Source: Alentia gelatinosa | Lineage: Eukaryota > Annelida > Polychaeta > Phyllodocida > Polynoidae | Direction of reading: 5' to 3' | NCBI GenBank assembly: GCA_950022655.1 | Contig: OX465580.1 | Span: 98,784,797-98,848,796 of the forward strand | DNA: 64,000 bases | In this document: one piece after another, positions 35,001 through 47,062 of the stretch | Position numbering within the stretch: position 1 is the first letter of the stretch | Layout: every line of letters starts with the position of its first letter | Translations under genes and position numbers: made by a program | The notes under the pieces: generated by a model | The model's database searches: none | Told to the model about the DNA's origin: nothing | The model's input: the letters and a program-made list of their open reading frames with translations, nothing else

Positions 35001-38000
35001 GAAAAAAGCCTCAGTAAATGCAGGGCCCTCGTACACAATACTAACACATACATATTGGAAACTGGAAGCAATTCATTTCATAATGTCTATAGAATATTCG
35101 CTAAATGAGAAGAACAATGACGGCTTTGATTGTAGATCATGGGACACAGTTACAAATCAAGTACTCCCATTAAAACTGTTATCATGGCGCTATAAATCTT
35201 TATTTAGATCTATGATTATATTTTTTATGAAAGCATTATAATATTGATTATCCTCCCATTTTATGGATGGCAAACATCACTATTCATCAGGATGTAAGGT
35301 TTGTACGAAATGTTTGTAAGGAGCAAGAGTTGTCAGGAACATCAAACACCTGTTACCAGATTATTCAATAGCCTGAAATGTTCACATTTTCATTAGGTCT
35401 TCCTGTTTTTACGTCATTCCTGCCCTGAAGATGTTAAACCAACGAAAAGTTGGCGAATTGAAAGTGTTCTTTTCAAAGTATACGAGGTGTGCACATCGTT
35501 TTCTCCAGTAAGGATGACTTGGACAGGTGCCTCTACTCCTTTTAAGCAGCTGATCCACCAAACAGATGCTCCGCACTAAGTTTTTACCCTCCAGCTGATG
35601 ATCCTCGCTGAGGCCGGCCACCCCAAATTCTCTAAACTCTCTGTGCTGATCCACCAAATCCTCTATTTCTGCCTGTGCCAACGACCACAAGATGTCCACA
35701 CCATGCTCGGGCAGCACCAAGCGAGTGAGTCCACCACGTGCCCCGGCTGGCCGGCCCTGGTAAGGTGATGGATTTGCTGCTGCCGTCTAGTGGATGTTGG
35801 CCGCACTAACGCGCAAGCTGAGTTCCCTGTTCATCCGATAGGTGGCACGCTGAAGGTGCCTCCATACACTTCGATGCTCAGGCTGTCCAAAACCCGGTAA
35901 TCGAGTGTTGCTGTGTGCTGCCACATCGGGATATGTATAGGAACAGTCAGAGCATGTCAAATACCTGCGAAATACTGAGGTTAACCGAACAAGAAGGTGA
36001 ATGAAGATAAGCCTTGATGTTATGAATGTGTGTAACAGACCCTGGTGCTAAAATTCACATCAAACTACCGCAACTGTACGAATTTTCGGTCTCTGATTGC
36101 AGGTTAGTTACTCGCGGATATCACATGTCCATGTTGAAGGAGTCATTGGCTGGCCTACCACATCTAGGAATCAAACGAATCAGCTTTCAGTCGGCTACGG
36201 AAATTACAGCCGATGCTGCATGGATATGCAAATTAGGTTGGGCAGACACTCAAGAAATGATGATCTGCCAGCTAGACTGTTTGGTGGATCAGCAAAAGAA
36301 TGGCATTTAGAGCTGTCAAGCAGTAGGCGACGGCGAACACATGAGGCAACGCTTGCGATTGACTGGGTTTTGGAGACACGACAAGGGCTGGTGGTGGGTG
36401 CCTTATTTGCTGATCCACCAAACAGATCACCGCAGCCAATGAGCAATTTGGGCTGGCAACTGTTGCAGACTTCCACAATTCCACCACTAGTCCTTTGGCT
36501 GGTGCTAGCTCCGCCTCGGTGGATCAACCACTTTACTACATAATCAGTGCAAATGAAGCCTATAAGACATAGATGTGCCGCCTCTCCCTGTTCACACCTT
36601 TCCCTGACCAATCCATCGCTTCAGTGAGAACTGGTGTCATTTTTGTCCATTTAGGCACTTCAAAGACCCAATTATAATTGGGTCTGGCATTACTAGGATG
36701 GGTGTAATGGATGGTTCTGCCCGACCTTAAAGTGGAAATTCATTTACATTATTTAGTTGTGATTATGTTCGTGACATATTTATCCCGAATCTCTACCCTG
36801 CTCTTCTTTCCTTTGTGGCAATAAGTCGACATACAGGATGCATATAGAGCCATTCCACTGCCACGGGTCGGGCATGGTTAAATTCGTGTATGCGGAATTC
36901 CACCTTTAAGATTGCAAATGTACGCACTTTACAGTCTATTCCGAATTCGCTATATGTCGATGTCGATGTCTTAAAGGTATAAAACATCGACATTTCATTC
37001 CAGGCTCTCATCAACAAGGTCTAGACAAATTGTTAAGAAAATGTTGATGTCGCATAGGCTTGATGTCATCGTATTTGTTCTTAAAATTATTTCAAGGTTA
37101 ACAGAGCCATAGAAAACAGGCATTGTTAAGTGCACCTTTGTTGATTATTTCAAGCTCACATAAAAAAACAGTGCGAAGAAAGAGGCATATAACAAAATTG
37201 GAGTAGTTCAACAAGTTGTACCTTATCCCTCCTATAATCCGATTCATGCTTTAGGAACTCGCAATGCGAGAACCAGAAAATGGATCCCGACAGAAGTGAT
37301 GAGCAAATAACGTCACGACGCATCTTTCAGAATGCAACGCTCTTCTTGAGGAATTAAAAATCAAGGTAATTTTGACTGAATACTTTGTTAATTAGAACTT
37401 TTTGTCATTACTTAAGAAAACTTTAGATTTCAATATGATAACTAACGGAAATTGAGTTCTGAGGAATTGTCAAACCTAGAGTATTGTTGCCCAGTCAGAG
37501 ATCGCAAAAATAAACATTATTTCTTAATACCTTAAAGCACAAAGTTAATACGTATTGCTAAAAGTAGAGTAAAGACAAACGTGTCAATGTAACATCTTAA
37601 TTTCCAATGTTATTACATTACAGTGATCAACATGTTATTGTAATATCAATAAAAGAGCGTGAAATGTGCCGAGAGAATTAAGACCAACGTTAAAGGTTAT
37701 TGTCCTTGAGAACATTAAATTACACAGATCTCATACGTCTTGAAAATAAAAGTTACGAGGTTTTTCTATTTCTTAGTAAATATTTCTGGATGATAATGAT
37801 ATAAAGAAACACCTACAAAAATATATGTCCATCACAGACAACAAAAATAAAAATCACGAGTTGGAACAGAAGCGACCATATTTTAGAAAAAATAAATACC
37901 GCCATGAATAAGGATATAGTACATAATGAATATTTCATAATAAATGCGTTGCAACAAGGCTGTGCTACTAGAGACAGACCTGTGATGCTAACCAATGAAT

Positions 38001-41000
38001 ATAATTTCAGAGAACGAACGTGGAATATTCACTTGTGCCCCATATGTGGCACCCTCACTCTCTTTTAGTCAAACTAAAATGTAACATTTACAAAGCACCC
38101 CCTCCCCCTCAATGAAGGAGCATGGTGTGAGATCTGAGCTATATAAATTTATGAGAAAGTTATGAGACCTGTGTTTGTGCTCTTTTTACCTGCGCTGCTC
38201 TCCTCTTCTTCTATACATGGAGCTGAAAAAGAGAGACCAGCTACTCGAATGTACATGGGAGCTACACATTGCTGACCACCTCGGTGATAATATCCGGGAT
38301 GTGACACGTAATTGTCCGAGACGGTATGCGTTTCTTTATCGTGTTGTAATCTTCATGGGTGAATTTGGGGGGGAAAAATTTGTTGATAAAGAATCCTATT
38401 TCTCAATTGAAAACAGACATGCACCAATGTTTGATATTTAAAGATGACGTCGATTATGTTATCAATATCTTCACTTTAAAATTTATTGTCCCGATTTAAA
38501 GATAAGCTGATCCTGTAGTATGACCAGAGTGAACCTAGATGACAACATCACGATATATGAGGTCCTATAAAATTCCCTCAGACCATAACAAGCCAATAAC
38601 GCGAGGAAACAACACAGTTTTAATCGAACTCAAGTCTTAGAGTGTGCATTTCTATCTAATAGTGCTTGCATATTAATAGGCCATTCATTAAGATTTAACA
38701 ACCCCATGAAAAAAATACATGCTGTGCCCAATGCATTTTACGCTAGATGGCAGTGGCATATACCCGCATTAAATATATAAAATGGAGTCATAGGCCTGTT
38801 ATCAATAATCGACCCCATTTACCATTCTGTATGCGTATTGTGCTGCACAAACTCGGCCCACAATAACACCAAAGTCGAGACGACAATATGATTATAAACC
38901 GTTTATCGAGATCTTATTGACATGACTGTGACTGAAAAATTACTAGGAGCTTGGAAATAGCCCGGGCTACTAGCAGGTCGATACTACTGCCCTCTGGTGT
39001 AAAGCATGTAAAGCTAATTTTTGGGAATTGCGAATACACTAGAACAACGTCATAAGTTTGTCGGACTTACCGGTAGACGGCAGGAGCTTGTGGCGGCGTG
39101 AGCGGGGCGTGTCGCCGTCACAGGTGGAGGAGCCCCGGCGCGGGGCGAAGCGGCCCGGCGTGATTTTACGTAGACACCGGGCGCTGTGCCGCTTCCAGGC
39201 ACCCGTAATGTCCATCAGCTCCTGGACGATGTAACTGTGCCGACTGGACGTGCTGTCATCGCCGTCTGCTGCCTGTGATACCATCTCACTGTGGGGATTT
39301 GAATATTTATTTTCACTTTGAAATTTTTAAGAATCTCTCTTATAGAAAATGGCCTACATCTTGCTCATATATATACATGTACAGTAAAACCCCGCTTCTG
39401 GGACATCTCTCTTAAGGGGAAACCCCGCTTAAGGGGACAGTTTCCTCGGAACAGAAATTACTATTTAGTTTATCTTAACCCCGCATAAGGGGTACACTTT
39501 GCTTGGAACGGAGGGTTTCCCTTTAAGCGGGGTTTTACTGTATACGCAAAATGCATGCACTTACGGACGGTTATATGCATTTGATGCAAACTATGAGCGC
39601 TTATTGAGATTCACTTCTCAACAACATAAATCAGGGTTACTCTATAAGCACAGCCTGGTACCAGTTTTAAATCAGACTTATTTTTTATCGTTATCACCAA
39701 CTTCAAATTAAAGATGAAAGAATTAGTTTGTCAGAACCATATTCCCGACTACACCTACCCGACTTTGCCTGCATTGTCGCTCGTCTCTGAGGCATTGTCG
39801 CTCGTCCCTGAGGAGTCCAAAGTTCTGTTTTCTTTGCTTTCGTCATCAATAAATCGAAATAGCTTTGTTGTGCTATCGTCAAACTCTGTTTTGGAATCCT
39901 CAACCCCAGGTTTATTGCTCACCGGTTCAAATACATTGTTTTCCATGAGGAGCTTGCACAGCTGAATAAAGGTGAAATAAAAGATAAGCTATACTATGGT
40001 GATAGAATACATGTAATTGGATTCCAAAACATACTTCTAAATCCCTCATTATGATAAGATATTTCAGACAAATATGGCATACCACACAGGATATTTTCAG
40101 AAGTATCGGGGCTTATTAACAGAGAAAAACAAAAATATGAAAAATTATGGAAAGTAAGGAAAATTATATCATATACTCATGTAATAAATAATGAGTGCTG
40201 AAGGCAAGTGATTTGTAAAACATATATCCAGCTGGCACAATGGTACCATACACTTGGGTTTCACGTGAATACCATGTGCATACCTTAAATGCCTTTTCAC
40301 GGTTTACTTCCTTAGAAAAGTTCACTTTCTCATCTTGCAGTCTTTGGAGGACGACATCTACGGCGTCTGTGCCGGTAAAGCACGAATCATAAGACTTCAT
40401 CTTCAGACGCCGTCGCTTCACATGCACCTCTCTCTTCAGGTGTGATATGATATCATTCCAAAGCTCAGTAGCACGGAATGGTCCTGCTGCTCGCAAAGAA
40501 AATTAAAGTGTATCAAAGGGCGAAGATGAGTGTCATGAATAGAGTCAAAGCATAATGCACAGAATGCCTCTCTGAAAATAAAAGTGAGGAATACACTTTC
40601 GTCTTGCTATTTAAATGTGAAAGGTGAAAATACATACAAGTTTCCTTTAGCAAAAATAACATACTGATTAACTTCCACGGGTTAGCTTCAAATACATGAT
40701 GGATTAAAGTTCACGTTTATACTGTTGATTATAACAGTTTAATTTTAAATTCCGTATGAGCAACTTCAATACTTCTGTGAGTTTTTCGTGCGATATGTTG
40801 TCGTAAATTAAATGTTTGCGTAATTTGGTATTTGACAACTATTGGGTATACTAAAATAACCTCCTAGACACGATAAAGTAACGGCTTCAACACAACAAAC
40901 GACCCCGGTAATAACCTAGGCATAATGAAGTAATTGCAGGGAACATCTGTAGACTATAATTAACAGGCCATTTAGAAGAAGACACTGACCTATTGGAAAC

Positions 41001-44000
41001 ATCCCCATCCTTCTATGTTCTTATGGACTGTGAATTTGGCAAAAGGAAAATCGTGCAAACAATGATGCCAGAAACTACAGACATGGCAATTAATAGACGC
41101 GTAAGGGTGGAATATAGAAACCGAGTCAACTCTGTCAGTCCTCTCTGTTCTCGACATTCACAGTTTGGGCCCCTTATGACACGTGGTACAATACAGAGTG
41201 TGAATATCACGCTCGACTAACCGTCGCCCATCTGACTGCGAGGGGATATTGAGTGTAATATCCCCGCAAAGAACATACATGTACATGTACATATTACCAT
41301 TTAGTAACCAACATTTATCTGTATCTTTTAAGAGTATTCAATCTTGCTCACAGATATTTTCAACAACAATAAGATATACATGTATTCAGTTACGATAATA
41401 TTTGTTTGCTTATGATGGGATATGCAAGAGGAAAGAGCAAATTTCTGTGTTTGTATAATCATGGTTGGTCTATGACCATGTGAGTACAAAAAGTCCACTG
41501 TATAATGATACCAAAACCGAGAACTCGGCCCCTGCTTGTTTTGACGGGAATAGTTCCCTACGATCGTCACATATAAATGATTATCATTAACAACCGATTC
41601 GATAGGAAGGTGTCTGAACTATATGTCGACAGCCTATGTTCTATGCACTCTAGCTAGGGATCTATGGATAGATCTTGCAAAACTGATTGATCTTTCTTTT
41701 TGAATGAAGTCTTTATGCCAATTTAAAGCAAAGTTATGGCCATTCAAAGACCTGGAATTCAGCCTATTGTTCTGCCACAATTAACCATAGTTAAGAGTTT
41801 AATTTTGGTCCAAATTTTGTGATCCACCAAGCTGGTATCAAGAGTCAGTCAATTACTTAAAAAGCCTATTTTTCATGAACTATTGAAGCTAGAAATATGA
41901 TTTAAAAAGTGGATTGAAGGTCATCACAAGGCGGATGTGACCATGCATTAGATGACCTTTTCCAATGTCAAGGTTATTTTGAGGTCAAAGGTCAATGTTG
42001 GTATATGGTCTATGTGAGGATGTTGGGGCTGCTTATAAAACATAGTGGGCCATGTCTAAATGGAAATGTTAAGGCATATTCTATACCATTTTTAACCGTA
42101 GAACATGTGCAACCTAGTTATTTTTATGTACAACTTGATCTTCATACCATAAAATGCCTCTAAAGTTGGGCTTTAATTTCACTTGACCAAACCCTTATTC
42201 TTTTCTCATCTAATCATTGATATCTTATATGCATGTGATAAATCTCATCAAGCCCTTTAATATGACACCCTAATCGCCTTGATATTCCAATAAATAGCTT
42301 CAGAATCGACTTTTGAAGATAGGTGGGGTAAAAGGTTTCCTTCAAAGGGTCGATCACAAAATAAGCGGCCGCGGCGGCAGACCCGTGAACGGCAGTTATG
42401 TAAGTGCCTACTGAATGAGGAGTCAAATGAAAGGTAATATTGGTACCTGGTCCCATATTATTTTGGGGGCATCCTTTAAGTACCTACGCAAAATTTCTGA
42501 AATGTTGACTGCCACCCTCTAATTTTGTATGCAATAGAACAAAGAAGGGAAATATGCAAAATTTCCAAAATATTTGACCCCACCTCCTTCCCTTAGTCCA
42601 AAGGTACCTTTGTCAAATTAAAACTTAAATTGTTATAATTTCAGACGTCATTAATTTCTCTCTCTTCTGTTGTATGCAATTAACTGAAAACATAAAATTT
42701 TATGATAGCAGTATTGGGGCCAAGTTCTCCCAGGTGTCGGGTAGAACCCGATGACGGGTTCTGCTGGGTGCCGGGTTCTCCACCCGTCTGAGCTCTCCTC
42801 GGTCCCGAGTTCTCTGGAGTTCAACTCACTGCCATCTATTTGACAACTCACCTGCCCACCTAATTGACTGTCCATCTACCTTACCCTAATCCAAATGACT
42901 GACCATCTACTAACCTACATGATTGTATATTTAAAAAAGAAATTGAAATGGCTGACCATCGTTTTGTGGTTGCCCACCTTATGTCACCAGTTAAGCGGTC
43001 ATTAAGGTTGACAGTGAGATAGGGTTAGCTGGTAGATAGGGTAGTCGGTACGGCAGGCAATCAGATGAGCATGCAGTGAGATGGATGGGCAGTGCAATGA
43101 ACCTATGGGTGAAAGGGCATTTGCTTGAAATGGTATGTGACGGTTATTTATTCTATGAAATACCCCTGGCCTGAATTATGCTGAGGACAGATGGCCGATG
43201 AGACAGACCCTCTGATTCAAGGAAGCGTTCATTAATTGTGGCCGGGGGAGGGGGCGGCAGAGTTTTTGAAACACAGACCAGTCAAAAAAGAGTTGCACCC
43301 CACCTATTGGAATACCAAAAAGATGTCCCCCCCCCCCCCTTAAAATGCCACTAAGAAAGCCCCCCCCCCCCTTAGCCCCATAGGAATAGAGTAAAAGCAA
43401 AGGGGAGGCTAAATTGATGTAGCCTTTTTCGATAAGGCTTTCCTTCTTTACCTTAAAACAAACCCAGCTACTTTCAGTCATTTGTAAAAAAATTTACTAA
43501 GCTCAGTGGCGAAGTGGTAGGGAGAGGTCATGGGTTCAAGCACAGGTCGGGTTATACCAAAGACTTACACAAAAATGATACCCACTGCTCATTTGGCTTA
43601 ACACCCACCATTAGAATGAGGAGTAGGGGGCTAGGGCCAGAGTGGAAAAATGGCTGTATTGCAGAAATTGGTGATTGTATACACAATATCACCTCCATAA
43701 AAATGAAAAAAGAATATGTGATAGTGATCACACTTCCGATGGTACATACTGACATGTGTAACAACAACTGAAATTTGCTCTTTCGGAAAACAGCCCACAT
43801 CTGTTATTTGATGTGTTATTTGTGGTATAAACACACTCTCTTCTTCAGAAGAGGAATAATCATCTTCTGAAGATATTTCTTGTAAGAGTTGTAGGTAACT
43901 TATGGTGTTCCAAGTATAGACAGTACTACTACCGACAGTTTGTCAAGCTTGCCTTCACCATGTAGCTTTTCCTAGACATAGACATCATATCCTTTAGAAA

Positions 44001-47000
44001 GCATTTCTACATGATGTTGTAACCATATTAGACATCTGTTGCATTGCCTTGTAGAGTTCCAGCTAATGTAGACAGATTATGACAAAACTACTCCAGTGGA
44101 GCAATCTTCCAATATCTGTGAGCCTGTGTTCCACAGATGTTTAAAATGTCTTTAGAGCAGGTTAAACATCAGGAAATACAGGTGAGGAATCAGAAGACAC
44201 AGGTTCACGCTTTTCTCATTACTATATACCTAAAAAAATTTAGATATTTACCTTATTTCAGATGTTGGCCACACACTGGTCATAGCCTCAAAGAGTTTTG
44301 CCAACAAGTTTCAAAGTCTGGCACAAAGCCTTTCCTACTGCAAAGGCATTCCCCACTTCCAAGTTGAAAACAATGCTGGTGTGTGATGTTATATTTAACT
44401 CTCCTTCCCTATACTTAGTGTTGATATCAGTTTCTACATACAGGCACAGGCAAATTTATGCTTGAAGTGTAATAGCATCAAGTAGAATGCCAACTGATTG
44501 AAGTTGGCTGCACTACTATACAGTGCTATGATGACAGTTTGAGTTGATGCTTCTAGTCTCTATATTTTAAGATTCTGCTAATGTTCTAACCTGAAATCAG
44601 GGATGCAATCCCTGCCAAATTGAGGCAGTAGTTCGCAGCTAGCAGACATGCTGCAAGCCCCCATCTCTCCTGTACCCATATTATCAATCATAAAACTTGA
44701 CTACCTAGAACCTAGTTCTCACTGAAGTCACCTATTGATTATCACCTTGGTTGTTAACTTTCAAATATCCAGCAGCAACTGCTTTCTTGATTAGTGTGAT
44801 AAGTTGCTGGTCACCATGCTCCCTTGCAGGAGCTTCACTATTTCTAGTAATGGTAATATTGAAATGCAAATACTGACATTCTGGCAATTTGTTATAGTCT
44901 GGCATGGTGTGTTGGATCCTTGCTATGAGTGGATCAACCCATGGTGTGGGACTACAGAAGGAAGAAAAAGTCCCATTTTTTTAAACGCAGCACCCCTTCA
45001 AGTACTCACTGTAGAAATTTCAATGAAAGGTTCTCCTTGCTTATAGTGCTTTTCCATAAATATGGATCTTGTGAGATTGCATAGATTCTGGGACAAATGT
45101 ACTAGTGTTTGTCAATTGTTGTCCCCCTCCAAATCTGTCAGACTGTGGGAGGGTGCACACCCTTCTTCCACTACAGAAATGGGACTGTAACCATAGACAC
45201 TGAACTCAAGAGGTTGATACAAATATAGGTACCTTAATCTTTAATCATTACTGTTGTAGTACAACTAAGCTGATTTATTCTGATATGATATGAATACATT
45301 TCATTACAAATATTAATTCTTGTCATTGAACACACATATGGGAGTCTGTCCCATTGCTTAGCTACAAATGTCAAACTCCCAGAAGAAATGGGGAAAGAAT
45401 TTCACCATTTGGAAATACCGCCACAAAAAGTTGGTCCCCCCACCTTGGAATACAAAAAAAAAATTGCCCCCCTTTGGAATACCCCCAAAAAAGTTGCCCC
45501 CCCCCCCCTAAAAACTGTGCCCCACAGCCATACTTATTGAACGATCCATAATATTTTCAAATATCAATGTCTCACCGCCAGATGCAAGTCTATATCTGAT
45601 GACATACTACCAGTATCGTACTCAATTATACATTTATAAGAAGGAATCCAAGGACCTCATACAGAAACCTGGAGTCCAAGGAACACAGATCTGGGACCTG
45701 TTTCAGTAGTCTCGTGACATTAGGCCTAGACAGACATCAACAGCGGCACCAACAGTGCAAGCAACAGCAGAAAAAGACTAGCAAATATCTGAAGACCGAA
45801 GTGGCCAATCTTCTTCATATTTGGATCGATTATAGATTATATGTATCCCCTATTCATATTAAAGTGTCATTGCTTAATTCCTACGAGAAATGAGTGAAAG
45901 TCTGTGTGTCATCGACTGCAATCTTGTGATCTGTCCGTATGGTGTCACAGACGCCATCTAGACATGTCACAAAACTACTGAAACAGGTCCCTGGAATTAA
46001 ACTAGCTTGCCACTAGCACTCTTCTCACAGATATCCTGCGCTCTACTTCCTGAAGCCGCTTGTAAACATGACACATGTGCTCACTTGAAGGGGCAGTCTA
46101 ATCAATTGTGGATTCAGACAATTAAGTGGTTTAGACTTGAAAACAAAACACCTGGATTGTCTATGAAGCTCATTTAACAATTCCCACATTTCACAAATCA
46201 TAATAATATATGATGAGTTGTTTGAGCTTCAAACTGTTGACAGTAGCCTTGTTTCGAATCTGAAATTTTAACTGGCTCTCCTGTCCTTATTTAGATACCA
46301 GGGAACCAGTGTTGGGTTGAGGTAGAGATTAGCAAGCGCAAGTGCCGCGAAAGATATGTGAGGAGAACGTGGCACTAGATCTAGAGTACGTCAGTGAAAT
46401 GGTTGACACATGCTAATCAGTTTTGCTCCCTTTTCATCTTATTATGTTGTGATATGACAGATTTATACTGCCATATATTTGAGTCCCGATGAAAAATTAA
46501 TCGAGTCATTAGTGTAATTTTTATTAAGATAGTCTAGACGACTACCAATTACTCCTGCAAGTTCAGCAGAGTTGACTATACAACACAAATTTGTGGCAAA
46601 AGTTGGGCAAAGCTACAACATGGTTCTGTTCTCTCAAAAAAAATCTAATAAAACATTGTCAGAAATTATTTGGGGATCAGAGCAAAACCCCAAAGATAGG
46701 TCTAAAGCCTCACATGGTGAAAATAATATTGGCCTGGAGATTACCGGTGTAACCACAGCCTGGATGTAATGTTTTGAACAACCCCTGAACCTTGTTTGGG
46801 GGGGGGGGGGGGGGGGGCAAACTCGACTGAGTGAAGACTGAAGTGTGGGCGACGGACGAAGAAGTCGACCGGAACAGCCGTATTTTAGATGATTTTTACA
46901 CCTCACCCTTCCACTACGAGAACGCAATACAGCAAATTAGAACTATGTAAGTCTATTACTAATACACTTACCACCTTGTAAATTACTTGCTCCACATGAA

Positions 47001-47062
47001 GCACCGTAATTCCCATGCAACTGTTGAGGCGTTGAGTCCATCCTGTTCACATCTGCCGCCAT
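29066..47062 (-). CDS. DEPDC7: DEP domain-containing protein 7 (DEPDC7)
   Basis: Nine minus-strand exons: 46972-47062, 40284-40486, 39759-39961, 39071-39288, 34802-34988, 32138-32327, 31627-31791, 30954-31155 and 29066-29265. All phases join and give 552 aa; human DEPDC7 is about 511. Exons 2-3 hold the DEP domain (residues about 35-150): LWNDIISHLKREVHVKRRR, DSCFTGTDAVDVVL, KLLMENNVFEPV, TTKLFRFID. Exon 4 is a Ser/Arg-rich insertion with little match to the human protein as I recall it. Exons 5-9 match the C-terminal region: EVVIGRLLTLVDIPILD, EDSWMEAATDCLECCP, VVWFMVDHREAVF, LKEKKQRLKQFSKHHPQL. DEP proteins act at membranes in signalling; vertebrate DEPDC7 has been linked to CARMA-dependent NF-kB activation. 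The exon-1 assignment (MAADVNRMD start) rests on phase, a good donor and CCAAT/ETS motifs upstream. The exon-2 acceptor has an alternative 3 bp earlier. Confidence 0.92.
29404..29694. repeat. Inverted repeat family copy A, ending in a foldback
   Basis: Runs from ATGCCGTATTTACTGTAAAT through TACGGACCACC to a palindromic terminal block (29558-29694): CCATGCTTGTACAAGTCACAG against its inverted arm CTGTGACTTGTACAACATGG. The whole unit reappears in opposite orientation at 32395-32695 at roughly 90% identity by eye. It lies in DEPDC7 intron 8. Confidence 0.85.
29819..30306. repeat. Perfect (GAGG)n tetranucleotide array, about 122 units
   Basis: About 488 bp of uninterrupted GGGA/GAGG with no substitution, ending in GGGGAGAAAA. 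It lies in DEPDC7 intron 8, so the transcript strand is pyrimidine-only (CCTC)n while the template strand is a run of GGG tracts that could form G-quadruplexes. The open frames across it (GREG and PSLP repeats) are artefacts of a stop-free tetranucleotide. Confidence 0.98.
30463..30812. repeat. Interspersed repeat family, copy 2 (partner at 17.96 kb)
   Basis: Colinear with the copy in the ODF3-like intron: ATAGGAATAACATTAG, GGCGATTGACCAATCAGCGG, GGATTTCAG, CCTTGAAAGGGGTGAGATAA, GTAATCGTCACTCGG. Inverted ACTCCACTCG / CTCGTGGAGT motifs lie near its right side. Non-coding, in DEPDC7 intron 8. Confidence 0.75.
32395..32695. repeat. Inverted repeat family copy B (opposite orientation to copy A)
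   Basis: Opens with the foldback block (ACCATGCTGTACAAGTCACAG / CTGTGACTTGTACAAGCATGG, 32401-32516) and continues with the reverse complement of copy A to TTACAGTAAATACGGCAT. It carries a short extra duplication of the GGTCCGTA segment. It starts only about 65 bp upstream of the DEPDC7 exon 6 acceptor. Confidence 0.85.
32770..33330. repeat. Second copy of the 5.6-kb foldback core with a MITE-type right end
   Basis: Arms ATAACCTATAATCGTACC...CAATCGTCTTCTCTGGTGG (about 32792-32889) and CCACCAGAGCAGACGATTGC...GATTTTCTTCATATACC (about 32972-33055) match 5585-5925. ACTGAAAAACAGGGCCC near 33310 resembles the right terminus of the elements at 5356-6150 and 45693-45991. A 24-bp segment (ATTGTCGTGACTGAAAAACA) occurs twice (about 33180 and 33301). 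Confidence 0.7.
33766..33910. repeat. Foldback element
   Basis: TGGTTTTGATTACGAGTG (about 33780) is inverted as CACTCGTAATCAAAACCA (about 33881). An inner pair, AGTTGACGACGTAATAT / ATATTACTACGCGTCAACT, resembles the CG-rich stem of the 15.0- and 34.4-kb repeats. Confidence 0.75.
34326..34346. repeat. Poly-G run
   Basis: About 21 consecutive G after CATGGCTATG, in DEPDC7 intron 5. Confidence 0.95.
34380..34768. repeat. Foldback repeat family copy (internally deleted)
   Basis: Same as 14968-15482: TATGTGGACAGGCGGCCG inverted as CGCCTGTCCACATA, inner GACGCGTAGTAATACACG / TATTACGACGTCAACC, tail CTATAGCACAAATGG and TTCCCCGTATACCATG. It lacks about 100 bp of tail present in the 15-kb copy and ends about 30 bp from the DEPDC7 exon 5 donor. 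Confidence 0.8.
35409..36560. other. Unrecognised segment with open frames and a repeated 14-20 bp motif
   Basis: It lies in DEPDC7 intron 4. Open frames on both strands (minus 35409-35720, plus 36097-36543, minus 36204-36611) have non-random composition but match no family I know. The motif CTGTTTGGTGGATCAGC occurs four times (about 35548, 35646, 36279 and 36407), the last two forming a perfect 20-bp inverted pair 148 bp across. It is probably a decayed transposon coding region. Confidence 0.35.
39382..39540. mobile_element. pogo/Tigger-type MITE with TA target duplication
   Basis: The left end CAGTAAAACCCCGCTT (39382) and right end AAGCGGGGTTTTACTG (ending 39540) are exact reverse complements flanked by TA on both sides. 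CAGT-ending termini with TA duplications typify pogo-like Tc1/mariner elements. The interior repeats CCCCGCTTAAGGGGAC-like units, so much of the 159 bp can fold. It lies in DEPDC7 intron 3, about 90 bp upstream of exon 4's acceptor. Confidence 0.88.
43280..43382. repeat. C-run degenerate tandem repeat, copy 1
   Basis: Units of the form GTTGCACCCC / TTGGAATACCAAAAAGATG / poly-C, shared with 45420-45515. Confidence 0.6.
43497..43620 (+). repeat. SINE-like fragment
   Basis: GCTCAGTGGCGAAGTGGTAG followed by TCATGGGTTCAAGCAC resembles A and B boxes of a tRNA-derived SINE. The continuation GGTTATACCAAAGACTT is typical of a SINE body known from marine invertebrate genomes. The head is truncated and the boxes are unusually close. 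Confidence 0.4.
45420..45515. repeat. C-run degenerate tandem repeat, copy 2
   Basis: Three diverged units of TTGGAATACCCCCAAAAAAG followed by TTG and poly-C. Related to 43280-43382. Confidence 0.65.
45693..45991. mobile_element. MITE with 18-bp TIRs, related to the element at 5356
   Basis: GGGACCTGTTTCAGTAGT (45693-45710) is the exact reverse complement of 45974-45991. CTG flanks both ends if the terminus is GGACC. The interior holds one arm (about 45785-45890) of the foldback core seen at 5585-5925, and CAACAGTG-type motifs. The foldback's second arm is missing. Confidence 0.85.
46797..46817. repeat. Poly-G run
   Basis: About 21 G after TTGTTT, in DEPDC7 intron 1. Confidence 0.95.

Larger units (their letters stand above)
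40490..46970. other. DEPDC7 intron 1, mostly unannotated
   Basis: About 6.5 kb. Recognisable parts are a MITE (45693-45991), C-run repeats (43.3 and 45.4 kb), a SINE-like fragment (43.5 kb) and a poly-G run (46.8 kb). The 80-codon minus ORF at 42214-42456 resembles no known protein. No nested gene is seen. Confidence 0.45.

Noticed and set aside
42214..42456. 80-codon minus ORF in DEPDC7 intron 1 as a gene or exon
   Set aside because: No recognised family, no needed phase; DEPDC7 exons 1 and 2 already join in frame.
43176..43481. 101-codon Gly-rich minus ORF
   Set aside because: Its glycines come from poly-C runs in a degenerate tandem repeat.
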